Assembly (NCBI GenBank): GCA_017620455.1
Contig: JAFZQK010000054.1
Coordinates: 1 to 16,886 of the forward strand
Source of the DNA: Clostridia bacterium
GTDB taxonomy: Bacteria > Bacillota_A > Clostridia > Christensenellales > Aristaeellaceae
Direction of reading: 5' to 3'
Length of the DNA stretch: 16,886 nucleotides
Shown: positions 7,428-14,203 of the stretch, piece by piece
Layout of the letters: every line of letters starts with the position of its first letter
Position numbering within the stretch: the first letter of the stretch is position 1
Program-made: the position numbers and the translations under genes
The notes under the pieces: model-generated
Told to the model about the DNA's origin: nothing
Database searches by the model: none
What the model saw: the letters and a program-made list of their open reading frames with translations, nothing else

Positions 7428-7462
7428 ATTCCGTCCCCCGATCCTGATGGATTCACCCGATC

Positions 7463-7491
7463 ATTATAGCATACCCGCGGCGGATTGAAAA
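7463..7491 (-). promoter_or_regulatory. Promoter for the DUF624-SASP-methyltransferase genes
   Basis: On the - strand TTTTCA (7491-7486, weak -35) lies 17 bp from a perfect TATAAT (7468-7463) preceded by TGC, an extended -10. It fills the 72-base gap after the histidine kinase stop. A 5-bp inverted repeat (GGCGG at 7479-7483 and CCGCC at 7495-7499) overlaps the -35 region but has no T run, so I do not call a terminator between the kinase and this unit. Confidence 0.65.
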
Positions 7492-7499
7492 CACCCGCC

Positions 7500-9215
7500 T
7501 TATCCCCCGAAGGGGATCACGAAGGAAAACTCGCTCCCCTCCCCCGGCGCGCTGCGCAGAAGGATGGTCACGTTCATTTTGCGCAGGATCTCCCGGGCGA
7601 TGGAAAGGCCCAGGCCGCTGCCCTTTTCGCTGTGGCTGCGCTCCGCCTGATGGAAGCGCTCGAAGGCCAGGCGGCAGGTTTCCTCGTCCATGCCGATGCC
7701 GTTGTCCCTTACGAAAAAGCGCACCCCCGCCGCCGTGTTTTCCGCCCCCAGGGTCACGCAGCCCCCCGCCGGGGTGTATTTCCTGGCGTTGTCCAGGAAA
7801 ATGGTGAGCACCTGGGCCAGCCGGTCCTCGTTGGAAAGGACGCAGGGCAGCGTTTCCTCGGGCAGCGCCAGGGAAAACCGCAGCTCCGCCTGCCCGAACA
7901 AACGCCGGTCCCGGCCGTGGATCTCCTCCAGCAGCTCCCGGGGGTCCACCCGTTCCGTTTCAAAGGCCGCGGGATTGGCCTGGAGGGAGCTGAGCTCCAG
8001 CAGATCGTTCACCAGCCGGGACAGGCGGGTGGATTCCTCCGCGATAATGCTGTAATAGCGTTCCCGGTCCTTTTCCTCCGTCACCATGCCGTCCCGCAGC
8101 CCTTCCGCCAGGCCCCGGATGGAGGAAAGCGGGGTGCGCAGCTCGTGGGAAATATTGGCCACGTAATCCCGGCGGGTGCGCTCCAGGTGCTCGTCCTCCG
8201 TCACGTCCCGGATCAGCGCCACGGTGCCGCGGCTTTCCTTTCCCTCTTCCCGAGGCAGGCGGGACACCGCACAGTGCAGCACCCTGCTCCCGTCCGGGAA
8301 CCGCCGGAACCACTGCTCCTCCCGGCAGTCTTCCCGCAGCGCCGCCATCACCGCGCGGTAGCTTTCCGTTTCCCCGCCGCCCAGCAGCCGCCAGGCCGCC
8401 GCGTTTTCATGCAGGATGTTGCCGTCGCCGTCGATGGCCAGGATGCCCTCCTGCAGCCCCTCCAGGATCAGCGCCATGGTCTCCTTTTCGTATTTCAGAT
8501 CGCCCATGGCCCGGGCGACGGAGAGGCTCATTTCGTTGAGGGCCGCCGCGATCTCCCGGATGTCCTTGCCCGGCAGGTTTTCAGGCACCGCCGCCCTTTC
8601 CCCCCGGGCCACCTGGGTGGCCATCTGCCGGATGAGCGCGGAGGGCCGGGTGGCCTGCTGGGCCAGCAGGGTGTTGAGCAGCAGGATCAGCGCCGCGGCC
8701 AGCAGCATGGAAATGAACAGCCGGTTGCGGAAGGACATCGCCGCGCTGTCGAACGCCCGCAGGGTCCGGCCCGCCGCCGCATACCCCCAGGGCGTCCTTT
8801 CCGCTTTCACCAGGATCGTCACATCGTCCTTTTTCGCCCGGACAGAATTCCCGCCCTCCGGCGGCAATTCCTCCAGCATCCGCGTCACCGCGTCCACCGT
8901 GAAGCAGTCCTCCGCCCCTTCCGTGCAGGCCAGCGTCCGGCGCTCCGGGTCCGTCAGCAGGTAAAAGCCGTAGTCCACCGAAAGCGGCGGATTCACCATC
9001 GCGCTCAGGTCCTCCCGCCCCACGTCCCCCCGGGCGTACCTTTCCAGGATCGTTTTCTCCTCCTCCAGGGCGCCGTCCAGGCTGCTCAGATGGGCCTTGG
9101 CATAAATGTCCCCGAAAAAATAGCTGCTCAGCGCGAAAAAAACCACGCTGATGCCCAGGATCGTCCAGAACATCAGCCACAGCACCCGGGAAAGGGCGGA
9201 TGAGGATTTATACAT
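7500..9215 (-). CDS. Membrane sensor histidine kinase (PhoR/WalK type)
   Basis: This 571-residue kinase has two membrane helices (about 11-33 and 165-186) bracketing an extracytoplasmic sensor domain of some 130 residues, then a HAMP-like region (about 187-235), a PAS domain (about 245-340), a HisKA domain with the phospho-accepting H357 in VANISHELRTP, and a HATPase_c domain. The N box is LDNARKYTP with N476, the G1 box DNGIGMD (504-510) and the G2 box GSGLGLSIA (532-540). All catalytic motifs are intact. It would autophosphorylate and pass phosphate to the response regulator encoded just upstream, whose stop it overlaps by 8 bases; its ribosome binding site therefore lies inside that gene. 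The stimulus is unknown; two cysteines in the sensor domain (C97, C104) could form a disulfide. Confidence 0.95.
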   Translation of the reverse strand: MYKSSSALSRVLWLMFWTILGISVVFFALSSYFFGDIYAKAHLSSLDGALEEEKTILERYARGDVGREDLSAMVNPPLSVDYGFYLLTDPERRTLACTEGAEDCFTVDAVTRMLEELPPEGGNSVRAKKDDVTILVKAERTPWGYAAAGRTLRAFDSAAMSFRNRLFISMLLAAALILLLNTLLAQQATRPSALIRQMATQVARGERAAVPENLPGKDIREIAAALNEMSLSVARAMGDLKYEKETMALILEGLQEGILAIDGDGNILHENAAAWRLLGGGETESYRAVMAALREDCREEQWFRRFPDGSRVLHCAVSRLPREEGKESRGTVALIRDVTEDEHLERTRRDYVANISHELRTPLSSIRGLAEGLRDGMVTEEKDRERYYSIIAEESTRLSRLVNDLLELSSLQANPAAFETERVDPRELLEEIHGRDRRLFGQAELRFSLALPEETLPCVLSNEDRLAQVLTIFLDNARKYTPAGGCVTLGAENTAAGVRFFVRDNGIGMDEETCRLAFERFHQAERSHSEKGSGLGLSIAREILRKMNVTILLRSAPGEGSEFSFVIPFGG

Positions 9216-9906
9216 CTTCCGTTACCTCTGCCTTGTAGCCCACGCCGTATACCGCCCTGATCTGGATGGAGGTGCCCTCCGGCAGCTTCCGGCGGATGCG
9301 CTTGATGCTGGTGTCCACCACCCGGGGATCGCCGCTGAAATCAAAGCCCCAGATGTTGTCCAGCAGCTGTTCCCGGGAAAACACCTGCCGGGGATGCCCC
9401 GCCATCAGGTGCAGGATCTCCACTTCCTTGGGGGACAGGAGCACCGTCTCCCCCGCCACCCGCACTTCATAGCACTTCAGATCGATTTCCGTGTTCCCCA
9501 CGGTCAGCTTCCCCTGGTCGGGGGAGGTGAGCATCTGGTTCATCCGGCGGAAGATCACCTGGATGCGGGATACGATCTCCCGGGGGGAGAAGGGCTTCAC
9601 GATGTAATCGTCCGCCCCCAGGGCGAAGCCCAGCAGCTTGTCCACCTCTTCCCCCTTGGCGGTGAGCATGATCACCGGCACCATCGACACCGCCCGGATA
9701 TCGGCGCACACCTGGGTGCCCGAGCGCCCCGGCATCATGATATCCAGGATCACCAGATCCGGCCGCATGCGCTGGAACGCCTCCATCACGTCGTCCCCCC
9801 GGAACACGGAATACACCTCGTAATCCTCCCGGGTGAGGTAGATGCGCAGGGATTCGTGGATGCCGATTTCGTCGTCCGCGATGAGGATCAGTTTCTTCTT
9901 GTTCAT
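9208..9906 (-). CDS. OmpR/PhoB-family response regulator
   Basis: This 232-residue protein has a full receiver domain (1-120) with the acidic pocket D11/D12, the phosphorylation site D55 in LVILDIMMPG, T82 and K104 in DYIVKPFSPRE. A C-terminal winged-helix DNA-binding domain follows (about 130-228; LLSPKEVEILHLMAGHPRQV, then WGFDFSGDPRVVDTSIKRIR). It is the partner of the adjacent kinase. GGAGG-rich sequence just upstream of the ATG gives a strong ribosome binding site, and an extended -10 promoter lies about 26 bases further upstream. The pair resembles PhoP/PhoR and YycF/YycG types, but no WalK-specific signature lets me call it walR. Targets may include its own promoter or the divergent DUF1846 gene. 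Confidence 0.95.
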   Translation of the reverse strand: MNKKKLILIADDEIGIHESLRIYLTREDYEVYSVFRGDDVMEAFQRMRPDLVILDIMMPGRSGTQVCADIRAVSMVPVIMLTAKGEEVDKLLGFALGADDYIVKPFSPREIVSRIQVIFRRMNQMLTSPDQGKLTVGNTEIDLKCYEVRVAGETVLLSPKEVEILHLMAGHPRQVFSREQLLDNIWGFDFSGDPRVVDTSIKRIRRKLPEGTSIQIRAVYGVGYKAEVTEDV

Positions 9907-9931
9907 GGGCGCCCCTCCTCCGTTCCGTATA

Positions 9932-9961
9932 ATTATACCACGGCATGCGCCCGCCCCGCAA
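9932..9961 (-). promoter_or_regulatory. Promoter for the two-component system operon
   Basis: On the - strand TTGCGG (9961-9956) is 18 bp from TATAAT (9937-9932), which is preceded by TGG (extended -10). The -10 is half of a 12-bp perfect palindrome, GTATAATTATAC (9927-9938), so the same element also reads TATAAT on the + strand (9928-9933). Confidence 0.68.
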
Positions 9962-10020
9962 GTATCGACATGACGCCGCCTTTTCCGCCGCGTTTGAACA
10001 ATTTTCGATCAATCCGGCGC

Positions 10021-10049
10021 TTGTTTCGGGCCGCGGAACATGCTATAAT
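10021..10049 (+). promoter_or_regulatory. Promoter for the DUF1846 gene
   Basis: TTGTTT (10021-10026) and a perfect TATAAT (10044-10049) are 17 bp apart, with TGC (10041-10043) as an extended -10. The start codon at 10093 is 43 bases downstream of the -10. Confidence 0.7.
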
Positions 10050-10092
10050 CCTTTTTGTGTGTGATTTTTTGTACCTGGGGGGGATGAAGGGC

Positions 10093-11574
10093 ATGAAAAT
10101 CGGGTTTGACCACGACAAATACACCGCCATGCAGTCGGAGCACATCCGCCAGCGCATCGCCCAGTTCGGGGGCAAACTGTACCTGGAGCTGGGGGGCAAG
10201 CTGTTCGACGATTACCACGCCTCCCGGGTGCTGCCGGGCTTTAGGCCGGACAGCAAGGTCAGCATGCTGCTGAACCTGAAGGACCAGGCGGAGCTGGTGA
10301 TCGCCATCAACGCCGACGACATTGAAAAGAGCAAGGTCCGGGGCGATCTGGGCATCACCTACGACGCGGACGTGCTGCGCCTGATCGACGCTTTCCGCTC
10401 CATCGGGCTGTACGTGGGCAGCGTGGTCATGACCAAATGGCAGGAGCAGCACAACGCCGTGCACTTCAAAAAACGCCTGGAATCCCTGGGCATCCGGGTG
10501 TACCGCCATTATCCCATCGAGGGCTATCCCTACAGCGTGAAGCTCATCGTCAGCGACGAGGGCTTCGGCCGCAACGAATACATCGAAACCACCCGTCCCC
10601 TGGTGCTGGTCACCGCCCCCGGCCCCGGCAGCGGCAAAATGGCCACCTGCCTCAGCCAGCTGTATCAGGACCGGGCCCGGGGCATCCAGGCCGGCTACGC
10701 CAAGTTTGAAACCTTCCCCATCTGGAACCTGCCCCTCAAGCACCCCGTCAACGTGGCTTACGAAGCCGCCACCGCCGATCTGGACGACGTGAACATGATC
10801 GACCCGTTCCACCTGGAGGCGTACGGGATCACCACCGTGAATTACAACCGGGACATCGAGATCTTCCCCGTCCTCAACGCGCTGTTTGAATACATATACG
10901 GCCAGTCCCCCTACAAGTCCCCCACGGACATGGGCGTCAACATGGCCGGGAACTGCATCATCGACGACGCGGTGTGCCGGCAGGCCGCCTGCCAGGAGAT
11001 CATCCGCCGCTATTACGCCGCCCGGTGCCTGGTGCGCCAGGGCCACGCGGAAATCAGCGAGGTGGAAAAGCTGGAGCTGCTGCTGCAGAAAATGAACCTT
11101 TCCGACGACGACCGCCCCGTGGTGGACGCCGCCCGGACCCGGGCCGGGGAGACCGGCGCCCCCGCGCTGGCCATCGAGCTGCCCGACGGCCGCATCGTTA
11201 CCGGCAAGACCACCGACCTGCTGGGCCCCTCCGCCGCGCTGCTGCTCAACGCCCTGAAGGCCCTGGGGGGCATCGAGAAGGCCCACAAGCTGATCTCCCC
11301 CTCCGTGATCGAGCCGATCCAGACCCTGAAATGCCAGTACCTGGGCAATCACAACCCCCGGCTGCACTCGGACGAGATCCTGCTGGCCCTCTCCATCTGC
11401 GCCGCCACGGACGAATCCGCAGCCCTGGCCATGGCCCAGCTGCAGAAGCTGGCGGGGTGCGAGGCCCATTCCACGGTGATCCTGGCCCCGGTGGACGAAA
11501 ACATTTTCCGCCGCCTGCGGGTGAACATCACCTGCGATCCCCAGTATCAGACCCATAAGCTGTATCATCCCTGA
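10093..11574 (+). CDS. DUF1846 (UPF0371) family protein of unknown function
   Basis: This 493-residue protein is a full-length member of the DUF1846/UPF0371 family. It begins MKIGFDHDKYTAMQSEHI and continues with GGKLYLELGGKLFDDYHASR, VLPGFRPDSK and the middle motif VTAPGPGSGKMATCLSQLY. That motif looks like a P-loop (GPGSGK at 177-182), but the rest of the protein shows no clear Walker B, so nucleotide binding is only a possibility. Later conserved stretches are SPTDMGVNMAGNCI, DGRIVTGKTTDLLG and KCQYLGNHNPRLHSDE. No signal peptide or membrane helix is seen, so it should be cytosolic. An in-frame ATG at 10084 would add three residues; I prefer 10093 because relatives start with the KIGFD motif and the G-run at 10077-10083 is then 9 bases away. 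It has its own promoter and terminator, so it is monocistronic. Confidence 0.88.
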   Translation: MKIGFDHDKYTAMQSEHIRQRIAQFGGKLYLELGGKLFDDYHASRVLPGFRPDSKVSMLLNLKDQAELVIAINADDIEKSKVRGDLGITYDADVLRLIDAFRSIGLYVGSVVMTKWQEQHNAVHFKKRLESLGIRVYRHYPIEGYPYSVKLIVSDEGFGRNEYIETTRPLVLVTAPGPGSGKMATCLSQLYQDRARGIQAGYAKFETFPIWNLPLKHPVNVAYEAATADLDDVNMIDPFHLEAYGITTVNYNRDIEIFPVLNALFEYIYGQSPYKSPTDMGVNMAGNCIIDDAVCRQAACQEIIRRYYAARCLVRQGHAEISEVEKLELLLQKMNLSDDDRPVVDAARTRAGETGAPALAIELPDGRIVTGKTTDLLGPSAALLLNALKALGGIEKAHKLISPSVIEPIQTLKCQYLGNHNPRLHSDEILLALSICAATDESAALAMAQLQKLAGCEAHSTVILAPVDENIFRRLRVNITCDPQYQTHKLYHP

Positions 11575-11581
11575 CTCCAAA

Positions 11582-11620
11582 GCGGCGGAGCGCTCCTGCG
11601 CGCCCCGCCGCCTGCTTTTT
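11582..11620 (+). terminator. Probable terminator after DUF1846
   Basis: GCGGCGG (11582-11588) pairs with CCGCCGC (11605-11611), with additional GCGC pairing inside, followed by CTGC and a five-T run (11616-11620). The T run is offset by four bases, so efficiency is uncertain. Confidence 0.6.
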
Positions 11621-11657
11621 CCGTCGGGCGGGGCCGCCGGCCGGCCGGAAAAAAAGA

Positions 11658-11686
11658 TTGTCATACCGTATGCATTATGGTATAAT
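11658..11686 (+). promoter_or_regulatory. Promoter for the pseudo-receiver/SPFH operon
   Basis: TTGTCA (11658-11663) and TATAAT (11681-11686) are 17 bp apart, with TGG at 11678-11680 as an extended -10. The short inverted repeat ATACC (11663-11667) and GGTAT (11679-11683) touches both boxes and could be an operator, but it is too short to be sure. Confidence 0.78.
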
Positions 11687-11742
11687 CAGAAAGCACGCAC
11701 AGCGGACAGACGCTGACTGAACAGGTATGGAGGCGAGGCAAT

Positions 11743-12561
11743 TTGTACAAACTGCTGCTTGTCACGGACCGGACGGACATCCAGGCCATGTTCCGGGATA
11801 AGATCAACTGGGCCCGGCTGGATTGCCGCGCGCCCTATTTCGCCTACGGCCCCCAGGAGGCCATCGACCTGCTGAACTCCAAGGCCATCGACGCCGTGGG
11901 CTACCGCCTGGAAAAGCAGGACGCCTTCCCCCTGACCAAGTTCCTGCGCTACGGCCGGCCCAGCCTGCCCATCTTCGAGGTCAACGACGACCCCCAGAAG
12001 CAGATGGTGGCCCTCCGGCAGCTGACCGCCGTGCTCAACCGCCTGCATTCGGATATTTACGACGACTACTACGACGAAGAAGCCATGCTCACCATCCAGC
12101 GGGACGAACTGGTGCACCAGCTGCTGGCCGGGGAGCTGACGGACTGGGAAAGCGTGAAGCGGGAAATGAAGCTGATCCGCTCCCACGTGAGCCTGGATCA
12201 GCCCTGCGTGCTGTACGATATCGACATGCCCCAGGGCGAGGTATACCTCTCCGAGCACCGGGGCCACGCCCAGCAGCGCCTGGAAAGCGCGCTGCGCAAC
12301 AATTTCTTCGGCCGCTACGTGGAGGGCATTTACTACGCCGTGGCGGTGCTCACCCCCCGGCACATCCGCATCGTGTGCATGCCCATGCACGGCCAGGAAA
12401 AGGAGACCCCCGAGGCCATGGGCAAGCGCACCGACACCCACATCGCCGAATCCATCCAGCGCATCAAGGAATTCCTGGATCTGGATATGGAAGTCACCCG
12501 CTCCGCCTGGATGGAAAGCCTGCAGGGGCTGCTGGGCGGGCAGGAGCAATCATCTACCTGA
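11743..12561 (+). CDS. Pseudo-receiver (YesN-like) protein lacking a DNA-binding domain
   Basis: This 272-residue protein begins YKLLLVTDRTDIQAMFRDKINW, like the receiver domains of YesN/AraC-type response regulators (YKLLIVDDE...IDW). The acidic pair is reduced to VTD (D9), and the phosphorylation site is gone: where DLVITDIRMP is expected the protein reads DAVGYRLEKQD. A middle region follows (about 118-215; RDELVHQLLAGEL, then SLDQPCVLYDIDMPQG) like the helper region of YesN proteins. It ends at 272 without the C-terminal AraC helix-turn-helix. The start is a TTG at 11743: GGAGG (11729-11733) lies 9 bases upstream, and the nearby ATG at 11727 is in another frame. The SPFH gene follows after 16 bases. 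I infer a phosphorylation-independent partner or sensor protein rather than a classic transcription factor; its function is unknown. Confidence 0.75.
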   Translation: MYKLLLVTDRTDIQAMFRDKINWARLDCRAPYFAYGPQEAIDLLNSKAIDAVGYRLEKQDAFPLTKFLRYGRPSLPIFEVNDDPQKQMVALRQLTAVLNRLHSDIYDDYYDEEAMLTIQRDELVHQLLAGELTDWESVKREMKLIRSHVSLDQPCVLYDIDMPQGEVYLSEHRGHAQQRLESALRNNFFGRYVEGIYYAVAVLTPRHIRIVCMPMHGQEKETPEAMGKRTDTHIAESIQRIKEFLDLDMEVTRSAWMESLQGLLGGQEQSST

Positions 12562-12577
12562 ATAGGAGGATAACGAA

Positions 12578-13573
12578 ATGGGCATTTTTTCCGTGATCTC
12601 CGGCCAGTTCATCGACGTCATCGAATGGAAGGATTCCTCCCCCAACACCATGGTGTACCGCTATGACCGGGGCGGCAAGGAAATCATGATGGGCGCGCAG
12701 CTCACCGTACGGGAAAGCCAGGTGGCCATCATGGTCAACGAAGGCCGCATCGCCGACGTGTTCCAGCCCGGCCGGTACGAGCTGTCCACCCAGAACATGC
12801 CCGTCATGACGCTGCTGCAGTCCTGGAAATACGGCTTCAACAGCCCCTTCAAGGCCGAGGTGTATTTCATCAACACCCGGCAGTTCCTGGATCAGAAATG
12901 GGGCACCAGCAGCCCCGTGATGATGCGGGACAGCGAATTCGGCATGATCCGCCTGCGGGCCCACGGCGCGTATTCCTTCCGGGTGGCCGATCCCAAGGTG
13001 TTCCTCAAGGAGGTTTTCGGCACCGCCGCGTACATGACCACCGAAGGCGTCACCGGCCAGCTCAAGCGCATTCTGGTTTCCGGCTTCTCCGACGCCGTGG
13101 CCCAGAGCAAGATCCCCGCGCTGGATCTGGCCGCCAATTACGACGAGCTGGGCGAGTTCGCCCTCAAGACCCTGGCGCCCCGCATCGAGAGCCTGGGGCT
13201 GAAATTGGAATCCTTCGTGATCGAAAACATCTCCCTGCCGGACCAGGTGGAGCAGGCCATGGATCAGCACACCTCCATGAACGTGGTGGGCGATTTGCAG
13301 CAGTACGCCCAGTACCAGGCCGCCACCGCCATCCACGACGCCGCCAACAACCAGAACGGCGCGGCCGGCATGGGCGCGGGCATGGGCGCCGGCGCCATGC
13401 TGGGCCAGATGATCAGCCAGGCCTTCCAGCAGGCCCCCGCCGCCGCCCCCCAGGCGCAGCAAGCCGCCCCCGCGGAATACACCGGCGAAACCAAATACTG
13501 CTGCGAATGCGGCCAGAAGATCCCCCGCAGCGCCAAATTCTGCCCCGAGTGCGGCACCAAACAGCCCCAGTAA
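12578..13573 (+). CDS. SPFH-domain protein with C-terminal zinc ribbon, YdjI-like
   Basis: This 331-residue protein has an N-terminal SPFH/band-7-like domain (about 10-225) starting GIFSVISGQFIDVIEW, with FQPGRYELSTQNMPV and KYGFNSPFKAEVYFINTRQF. A short helical stretch (225-255), a Gly/Met/Ala/Gln-rich low-complexity segment (about 260-300) and a zinc ribbon (C308/C311 and C322/C325, in KYCCECGQKIP and FCPECGTK) follow. It has no membrane helix of its own, so it probably reaches the membrane through partners. It matches B. subtilis YdjI in length and domain order, including the opening VVEWE-like motif; YdjI is recruited by YdjG/YdjH. The AGGAGG site (12564-12569) lies 8 bases before the ATG. 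It shares a promoter with the pseudo-receiver gene 16 bases upstream and is followed by a strong terminator. Confidence 0.9.
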   Translation: MGIFSVISGQFIDVIEWKDSSPNTMVYRYDRGGKEIMMGAQLTVRESQVAIMVNEGRIADVFQPGRYELSTQNMPVMTLLQSWKYGFNSPFKAEVYFINTRQFLDQKWGTSSPVMMRDSEFGMIRLRAHGAYSFRVADPKVFLKEVFGTAAYMTTEGVTGQLKRILVSGFSDAVAQSKIPALDLAANYDELGEFALKTLAPRIESLGLKLESFVIENISLPDQVEQAMDQHTSMNVVGDLQQYAQYQAATAIHDAANNQNGAAGMGAGMGAGAMLGQMISQAFQQAPAAAPQAQQAAPAEYTGETKYCCECGQKIPRSAKFCPECGTKQPQ

Positions 13574-13589
13574 ATCAAAAGCATTTTTG

Positions 13590-13616
13590 CCCGTTCCAAA
13601 ATGGAACGGGTTTTTT
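13590..13616 (+). terminator. Intrinsic terminator after the SPFH gene
   Basis: A perfect 9-bp stem, CCCGTTCCA (13590-13598) with TGGAACGGG (13602-13610), encloses loop AAA and is followed by six T residues (13611-13616). Confidence 0.93.
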
Positions 13617-13648
13617 CTGTTCTTCGGCGGTTTATTTCGTTAAAGTAT

Positions 13649-13677
13649 TGCCCCGGTCCCCCATGTGTGGTATAATA
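13649..13677 (+). promoter_or_regulatory. Promoter for mscL
   Basis: TTGCCC (13649-13654) and TATAAT (13672-13677) are 17 bp apart, with TGG (13669-13671) as an extended -10. The start codon is 41 bases downstream of the -10. Confidence 0.75.
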
Positions 13678-13718
13678 GGCCCGGTGTGAGACCAAAATAA
13701 CGAAAGGGATGACATGTA

Positions 13719-14198
13719 ATGGCTTCCAAGTTCATCAAGGAATTCAAGGAATTCGCCGTCAAGGGCAACGTGGTCGATATGGCGGTCGGCGTCATCATCG
13801 GCGGCGCGTTCGGCAAGATCGTCACTTCCGTGGTCAACGATCTGTTCATGCCCGTCATCGGCCTGATCACCGGCGGCGCCAACGTCAGCGGCATGTTCGC
13901 GCTGCTGGGCAAGGTGCCCGAGGGCGAAGCCGTCCCCAAGTCCATCGAAGAAGCTGCGGAACGCGGCATCGCCACCTTCAATTACGGCAACTTCATCCAG
14001 ACCGTCATTGACTTTATCCTGGTTGCCCTGTGCATCTTCCTGGTGATCAAGGCCATCAACAAGATGAAGAAGAAGGAAGAGCCCGCCCCCGAAAAGGAAG
14101 CCCGCAAGTGCCCCTTCTGCTGCTCCGAGATCGCCGACGACGCCACCCGCTGCCCCCACTGCACCAGCGAGCTGCCCAAGTACGAGCCCGCGAAATAA
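13719..14198 (+). CDS. mscL: Large-conductance mechanosensitive channel MscL with zinc-ribbon tail
   Basis: This 159-residue protein is a clear MscL: an amphipathic N-terminal helix ([17 protein letters not shown]), a Gly-rich TM1 (about 18-47, with [27 protein letters not shown]), a periplasmic loop (about 50-88) and TM2 (about 89-111, [22 protein letters not shown]). It would open under membrane tension during osmotic downshock. Instead of the usual C-terminal helix that forms the cytoplasmic five-helix bundle, it has a charged [13 protein letters not shown] linker and a zinc ribbon (C131/C134 and C145/C148, in KCPFCCSE and RCPHCTSE), making it longer than the 136-residue E. coli protein. 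GAAAGG about 11 bases upstream serves the ATG at 13719; an ATG at 13714 is followed at once by TAA. The HAD gene starts 5 bases after the stop. Confidence 0.95.
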   Translation: MASKFIKEFKEFAVKGNVVDMAVGVIIGGAFGKIVTSVVNDLFMPVIGLITGGANVSGMFALLGKVPEGEAVPKSIEEAAERGIATFNYGNFIQTVIDFILVALCIFLVIKAINKMKKKEEPAPEKEARKCPFCCSEIADDATRCPHCTSELPKYEPAK

Positions 14199-14203
14199 CC
14201 GCC

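Noticed and set aside
7485..9203. A 572-codon open frame on the + strand opposite the histidine kinase
   Set aside because: Pro/Arg/His/Gln-rich translation without motifs; the kinase on the - strand is complete with all catalytic boxes.
9151..10092. In-frame extension upstream of the DUF1846 start
   Set aside because: The frame happens to be open to 9151, but this would run through the divergent promoters and the response regulator gene; relatives begin at the KIGFD motif.
10009..11664. A 551-codon open frame on the - strand opposite the DUF1846 gene
   Set aside because: It shows shadow composition (Gln/Gly/Val/His-rich) and no domain, while the + strand encodes a complete conserved family protein.
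12554..13462. A 302-codon His/Gly-rich open frame opposite the SPFH gene
   Set aside because: The apparent His-rich metal-binding look is the reverse complement of GTG/ATG-rich coding sequence; no start signal.
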